DNA of 8,696 nucleotides from Candidatus Faecivivens stercoravium (lineage in GTDB: Bacteria; Bacillota; Clostridia; Oscillospirales; Ruminococcaceae), in contig DVHA01000073.1 of NCBI GenBank assembly GCA_018712425.1, positions 1 to 8,696 of the forward strand, in the 5' to 3' direction. Positions 5,901 to 8,696 of this stretch are shown piece after piece. Numbering within the stretch: the first letter of the stretch is position 1; each line of letters opens with the position of its first letter. Position numbers and translations under genes: made by a program. The notes below the pieces were generated by a model that saw only the letters and a list, made by a program, of their open reading frames with translations, ran no database searches and was not told the origin of the DNA.

Positions 5901-7295
5901 TTACGCTACCCAGATTTTCGCCTCTGGGTCCAGCCGCATCCGGGAGGCCGGGGTCCGCTTGCGCATGACCAGCGAGAGGGCGAAGGCGACCGGCCCAACG
6001 CGGCCGAGGTACATCTCGACAATCATCGCGATCAGCGCGGCGGGGCCGGAATTCGCGGTGACGCCGCAGGTGAGGCCGACGGTGCCGAAGGCGCTGGCCG
6101 ATTCGTAGAGGGCGTCGACCATCGTCGTGGCGGCGCCGGTCTTAAAGAGGACGGCAGCGACCACTATCAGCAGCATGCCCGAAAGGACCGCAACCGCCAG
6201 CGAGCGGTAGACGGTGCCGTGGCTGACCCGGCGGCCGAGGATGGTGGTGTCCTCATCCCCGCGGATGACCGAGATGACGGTCATGAAGATAATGAGGGCG
6301 GTGGTGTTCTTGATGCCGCCGCCGGTCGAGCCGGGGGCCGCGCCAATGTACATCAGGAGGGTCGAGAGCAGCTTGGAGGTATCGTGCATCTCCGTCTGGT
6401 TGAAGGAGGCAAACCCGGCGGTGCGGCAGGTGACCGACTGGAACATCGAGTTGACCACCTTGTCGATAAAGTTCATGTTGCCGATGGTGGCGGGGTTGCT
6501 CCATTCGATGATGAGGAAGAGGACGCAGCCGCCTACCAGCAGGCAGGCGGTCGTCACCAGCACGACCTTGGTGTGGAAGTGGAAGATCTTCTTCCGCTTC
6601 CAGGTGAGGAGGTCCTGCCAGACGATAAACCCGAGGCCGCCGCAGATGATCAGCAGCATGACAACCGTCAAGAAATAGGGGTTATGCTGCACCGGGATCA
6701 GGCTCCCGTCCTTCATCAGCATCCCGAAGAGGTCAAACCCGGCGTTGCAGTAGGAGGAAATCGCGAAAAAGACGGACATATACAGCCCGTACCAGCCAAA
6801 CTCCGGGATCAGCACCGGCATAAACAGGACGGCGCCGATCAGCTCGGTCACGAAGGTGACCTTGATGACCATGCTTAAAAGCTTCATCGTGTTGGCGCGG
6901 GAATCGGCGCTGATCGACTCCTGGGCCAGCTGGGCGTTGCGGAGCCCCACCTTGCGGCGGGTGATGCTGTAAAAGAAGGAGGTCATCGTCACCAGCCCCA
7001 GGCCCCCGACCTGGATGAGGCTGATGATCACCGTCTGCCCGAAGAGGGAGAAGTGGAGGTAGGTATCATAGACCGTCAGCCCGGTTACACAGGTGGCCGA
7101 GGTGGCGACAAAGAGGGCGTTTAAAAAGGGGGTGAACTCCCCTTCCCGGCTGGAGACCGGCAGCGTTAAGAGGACGGCGCCCGTCAGGATAACCAGCGCA
7201 AAGCTGGCGGCGATTAAAAACGCGGGGTTCTGTTGGATGAAGCCCTTTGGCAGGTAAAGCGGGATCTTGCCCCTGCGGGCTGGATGATGCGGCAT
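5901..7295 (-). CDS. ktrB: KtrB/TrkH-type potassium transporter membrane subunit
   Basis: A 464-residue membrane protein, the usual KtrB length. It forms the ion-conducting subunit of a K+ (often Na+-coupled) uptake system. The four selectivity-filter turns are visible: TCVTGLTV (68-75), CNAGFD (183-188), RTAGFAS (291-297) and GTVGLTCG (404-411). PGSTGGGIK (321-329) fits the intramembrane gating loop, and GRVGP (431-435) carries the conserved arginine of the last helix pair. KtrB normally works with a cytoplasmic RCK ring (KtrA/KtrC); no such gene is in this window. AGGAGGGG at 7301-7308 supports the ATG at 7295, and a consensus promoter lies at 7327-7355. With a leader of only about 25 bases there is no room for a c-di-AMP riboswitch. 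Confidence 0.95.
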   Translation of the reverse strand: MPHHPARRGKIPLYLPKGFIQQNPAFLIAASFALVILTGAVLLTLPVSSREGEFTPFLNALFVATSATCVTGLTVYDTYLHFSLFGQTVIISLIQVGGLGLVTMTSFFYSITRRKVGLRNAQLAQESISADSRANTMKLLSMVIKVTFVTELIGAVLFMPVLIPEFGWYGLYMSVFFAISSYCNAGFDLFGMLMKDGSLIPVQHNPYFLTVVMLLIICGGLGFIVWQDLLTWKRKKIFHFHTKVVLVTTACLLVGGCVLFLIIEWSNPATIGNMNFIDKVVNSMFQSVTCRTAGFASFNQTEMHDTSKLLSTLLMYIGAAPGSTGGGIKNTTALIIFMTVISVIRGDEDTTILGRRVSHGTVYRSLAVAVLSGMLLIVVAAVLFKTGAATTMVDALYESASAFGTVGLTCGVTANSGPAALIAMIVEMYLGRVGPVAFALSLVMRKRTPASRMRLDPEAKIWVA

Positions 7296-7326
7296 AAAAG
7301 CCCCTCCTAAATGTCAAATTTCCTAT

Positions 7327-7355
7327 ATTATAACAACTCCCGCGCCCAATTTCAA
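7327..7355 (-). promoter_or_regulatory. SigA-type promoter of ktrB
   Basis: Minus-strand TTGAAA at 7350-7355, 17-base spacer and perfect TATAAT at 7327-7332. The predicted start is about 7320. It is divergent from the tRNA promoter. Confidence 0.85.
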
Positions 7356-7418
7356 CCGGCAAACAGGGCCTCTTCGCGTCAAAAAGGCAAGAGAAACCCA
7401 CCCGGGAGAAAAAAACAT

Positions 7419-7447
7419 TTGCTTTTTAGCCGGAAATGGTATATAAT
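7419..7447 (+). promoter_or_regulatory. SigA-type promoter of tRNA-Arg
   Basis: TTGCTT at 7419-7424, 17-base spacer and perfect TATAAT at 7442-7447. Transcription should start near 7454, about 50 bases before the tRNA. Confidence 0.82.
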
Positions 7448-7459
7448 GGGGTATGTAAG

Positions 7460-7478
7460 TCCGGCGAAGAACGCCGGA
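7460..7478 (+). other. hairpin in the tRNA-Arg leader
   Basis: Perfect seven-pair stem TCCGGCG/CGCCGGA with loop AAGAA, starting within about 6 bases of the predicted transcription start and followed by an A/T-rich stretch up to the tRNA. It may be removed when the 5' end of the tRNA is matured. No T-run follows on the plus strand. Confidence 0.55.
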
Positions 7479-7505
7479 GTATAAAAAATAAATAAAAGTT
7501 GATAT

Positions 7506-7580
7506 GCCTCCTTAGTTAAATGGATATAACAAACCCCTCCTAAGGGTTAGTTGTGGGTTCGATTCCCGCAGGGGGTGCCA
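7506..7580 (+). tRNA. tRNA-Arg (anticodon CCT)
   Basis: A complete cloverleaf with encoded CCA. Acceptor GCCTCCT pairs with AGGGGGT (two G-U pairs). The D stem is GTTA/TAAC. The anticodon stem AACCC/GGGTT holds loop CTCCTAA, giving anticodon CCT at positions 34-36, which reads AGG. The T arm is GTGGG-TTCGATT-CCCGC, with discriminator G and CCA at 7578-7580. Total 75 bases, short variable loop. It has its own promoter and terminator. Confidence 0.97.
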
Positions 7581-7586
7581 AAAGAC

Positions 7587-7622
7587 GCTGCAAGCCCCTG
7601 GCGACATGGGTTTGCAGCTTTT
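7587..7622 (+). terminator. intrinsic terminator of tRNA-Arg
   Basis: Eleven-pair stem GCTGCAAGCCC (7587-7597) with GGGTTTGCAGC (7608-7618), one G-U pair, ten-base loop, followed by TTTTGTT. The T-run is short, so some read-through into the GntR gene is plausible. Confidence 0.8.
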
Positions 7623-7672
7623 GTTCATGCCCGTCCCGCCGGGGCGGCTTTGGCAGGAAGGGGTGGCCGCAG

Positions 7673-8275
7673 ATGAAAGAAAAGCTCGCCGATGCCGTAT
7701 ACGGCAAAATCCGGGACGCGATTATGACCGGGGAACTCGCCTCCGACGAGCTGATCCAGGAACAGCGGGTCGCCGACCGGTACGGCATCAGCAAGATCAC
7801 CGCCCGGGAGGTGCTCCAGCGGCTCTGCCACGACAAGTACTTAAAAAGCTTCCCCCGCAAAGGGTACCTGATCGTCGACCTCTCCCCCGCCCAGCTGAAT
7901 ATGCTCCAGAAGCTCCGCTACCAGGTGGAGGCGCTGGCGCTGAAAGAAATCGTCCGCCACTGCGCCGACCGGGAGCTGGACGAACTGGAAACCATTTTAG
8001 GCGTCCCCTCCCCGCCCCAGCACGACCCCTATGGGACGGTCAACTCCCGGTTCCACCTCCAGATCGCCCGGATGAGCAAAAACCCCTACCTCTACGATAC
8101 GATCTACGGATTTATCGGGCTCGTCTGCCGCTACGCGATGACCGTCGGGAAAGGGACGGTCATCGACACCGACGACCACCACTGGGAGATGCTCCGCGCC
8201 CTCCGGCGGCGGGATATCCCGGCGGCGCTGGAAGAGCTGCGGCTGGATTTGCAGCTGGAAAAGGACGAAGTATGA
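7673..8275 (+). CDS. GntR-family transcriptional regulator, FadR/FCD subfamily
   Basis: A 200-residue DNA-binding regulator. Residues 1-70 form the GntR winged helix (AVYGKIRDAIMTGEL, RVADRYGISKITAREVLQRL, KGYLIVDL). From about residue 75 to 195 lies an all-helical FCD ligand-binding domain, marked by SRFHLQIARMSKNPYL (125-140) and DHHWEMLRALRRRDIPAALEEL (168-189). It is short for the subfamily (usually 210-240). Metal-binding FCD proteins have D-x3-H and two later histidines; here Asn124 replaces the Asp before His128 and the C-terminal histidine is absent, so the site looks degenerate. The ATG at 7673 follows GGAAGGGG by 9 bases; a longer frame would run into the tRNA. No promoter is visible after the tRNA terminator, so expression by read-through is possible. 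Its targets are unknown. Confidence 0.9.
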   Translation: MKEKLADAVYGKIRDAIMTGELASDELIQEQRVADRYGISKITAREVLQRLCHDKYLKSFPRKGYLIVDLSPAQLNMLQKLRYQVEALALKEIVRHCADRELDELETILGVPSPPQHDPYGTVNSRFHLQIARMSKNPYLYDTIYGFIGLVCRYAMTVGKGTVIDTDDHHWEMLRALRRRDIPAALEELRLDLQLEKDEV

Positions 8276-8293
8276 AAAAAGCGGGGCTTTTTT
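8275..8293 (+). terminator. weak A/T-rich terminator at the end of the GntR gene
   Basis: AAAAAAGC (8275-8282) and GCTTTTTT (8286-8293) pair perfectly around GGG. The left strand starts on the last base of the stop codon. The stem is mostly A-T, so strength is doubtful. It directly abuts the hairpin-array element, as terminator 1881-1918 does element 1. Confidence 0.55.
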
Positions 8294-8385
8294 CAGTGAA
8301 ATTCGGCCTGCGGCCGAGTGAAGGGTGAAATTGCCCCTGCGGGGCAGTGAAAAGTGAAGGTATCGCTTCGCGATGATTTAAAAAA
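8294..8385 (-). repeat. hairpin-array element 2, left arm (leader on the right, reads leftward)
   Basis: Minus-strand order: T-run with AAATC, hairpin 8362-8374 (ATCGC stem, loop GAA), ACCTTCAC plus TTTTCACT with one hairpin apparently missing between them, hairpin 8333-8345 (GCCCC/GGGGC, loop GCA), 15-nt spacer AATTTCACCCTTCAC, hairpin 8303-8317 (TCGGCC/GGCCGA, loop GCA), then ATTTCACTG and the A-run of the adjacent terminator. Bases 8353-8384 are the exact reverse complement of 1777-1808. Confidence 0.85.
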
Positions 8386-8474
8386 GCGCCTCTGTCCCGT
8401 TAGTGGGAAAAGGAAACAGCAAACACCCCCGATACGCGGTTTTGTCACCGGGTACCGGGGGTGTTTGGTTTGCA
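8386..8474. other. core of hairpin-array element 2 with a long hairpin
   Basis: The core is dominated by a perfect 11-pair stem AAACACCCCCG (8421-8431) with CGGGGGTGTTT (8456-8466). Inside it TAC/GTA and CGG/CCG also pair, separated by single mismatches, around loop TTTTGTCA. Only loose T-rich tracts follow on either strand. It may terminate transcription from both convergent genes, or be element cargo. There is no gene in it. Confidence 0.6.
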
Positions 8475-8602
8475 TTTTAATCGTCCCGCAGGGACACCTT
8501 CACTTGCCGCAGGCAAATTTCACTGCCCCATAGGGGCAATTTCACCTTTCACTCGTCCCGAAGGGACGAATTTCACCGGCTTCGCCATCCGGCGAAGCCT
8601 CA
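8475..8602 (+). repeat. hairpin-array element 2, right arm (leader on the left, reads rightward)
   Basis: Leader TTTTAATC, then hairpins 8483-8495 (GTCCC/GGGAC, loop GCA), 8504-8516 (TTGCC/GGCAA, loop GCA), 8525-8537 (GCCCC/GGGGC, loop ATA), 8553-8569 (TCGTCCC/GGGACGA, loop GAA) and 8578-8599 (GGCTTCGCC/GGCGAAGCC, loop ATCC). Spacers are ACCTTCACT, ATTTCACT, AATTTCACCTTTCAC, ATTTCAC and TCAC. The last spacer contains the stop codon of the gene at the right edge. Confidence 0.85.
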
Positions 8603-8696
8603 CTTCCCGCTGACCATCAGCCGGTTTACCAGAACCGACGGCGCGCCGACGCAGTAGGCACGGGTCATGATGAAGGGGGAGATCATCAGGTCGTCC
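8600..8696 (-). CDS. C-terminal end of an unidentified protein (partial, cut by the window edge)
   Basis: The minus strand is open from the window edge and ends at a TGA (8600-8602). It gives 31 visible residues, ending in CVGAPSVLVNRLMVSGK. I do not recognise the family from this piece. Coding is supported by GC-rich third positions and by a stop immediately followed by the hairpin array. The other two minus frames are less convincing: one stops at once, and the other runs on into the array with arginine-rich translation. Confidence 0.55.
   Translation of the reverse strand, partial: DDLMISPFIMTRAYCVGAPSVLVNRLMVSGK

Noticed and set aside
5382..6878. Long plus-strand frame opposite ktrB and the membrane-protein gene
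   Set aside because: Antisense shadow. It crosses the hairpin series and has low-complexity D/G/H/R-rich sequence, whereas the minus strand shows all four K+ filter motifs.
7270..7279. CCCGCAGGGG in the ktrB 5' coding region and in the tRNA 3' half (7565-7574), matching the conserved array hairpin
   Set aside because: A 10-base GC-rich match without the flanking TTTCAC spacers, and in the tRNA it is explained by the T and acceptor stems. Probably coincidence.
7296..7326. c-di-AMP (ydaO) riboswitch upstream of ktrB
   Set aside because: The predicted leader is only about 25 bases, far too short.
7506..7580. tRNA used as an integration (att) site
   Set aside because: I found no second copy of the tRNA 3' end, no integrase and no phage or ICE genes in the window.
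7506..7672. Longer GntR protein beginning inside the tRNA gene
   Set aside because: The extension translates tRNA and terminator sequence. The ATG at 7673 has a ribosome binding site and begins the normal domain.

Overview
The window is about 8.7 kb of GC-rich DNA. It looks like the chromosome of a spore-forming Firmicute, most likely a clostridium of the Oscillospirales/Ruminococcaceae type. Reasons: a SpoVB-type flippase, strong AGGAGG-type ribosome binding sites, consensus SigA-type promoters, a TTG start, and many short palindromic repeats between genes. The lineage is an inference; no rRNA gene is present.

Layout, left to right: (1) 60-1586 (+), SpoVB-like flippase. (2) 1562-1880, a two-armed hairpin-array element between convergent genes, followed by a perfect terminator at 1881-1918. 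(3) 1920-2561 (-), maltose/galactoside-type O-acetyltransferase with its own promoter and a terminator-like hairpin in its leader. (4) 2671-2852, a gene-free repeat-like element bounded by inverted TGTCGAAAAA motifs. (5) 2925-4394 (-), cytoplasmic GH43 glycosidase with a consensus promoter and a palindrome at the predicted transcription start. (6) 4570-4983 and 4997-5641 (-), a DUF3788 protein and an unrecognised six-helix membrane protein, an evident two-gene operon. (7) 5717-5870, a run of five perfect or wobble-paired hairpins. (8) 5901-7295 (-), KtrB/TrkH potassium channel subunit. (9) A divergent promoter region, then tRNA-Arg(CCT) at 7506-7580 and its terminator. (10) 7673-8275 (+), GntR/FCD regulator. 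(11) 8294-8602, a second two-armed hairpin-array element, again between convergent genes. (12) 8600-8696 (-), the C-terminal end of an unidentified gene.

The genes look like an ordinary chromosomal mixture rather than one pathway: envelope/sporulation, sugar metabolism, potassium uptake, a tRNA and a regulator. The main unexplained signal is the pair of hairpin-array elements. Both have two divergently oriented arms around a core of about 85-90 bp that differs between copies. All four arms follow one grammar: T-run plus AATC, hairpin, ACCTTCAyT, hairpin, AATwTCACT, a near-invariant GCCCC-NNN-GGGGC hairpin, a 15-nt spacer, then further hairpins. One arm has lost one unit. The stems change by compensated substitutions while spacers and triloops stay constant. 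In both elements the arms run into a neighbouring gene and supply its stop codon.
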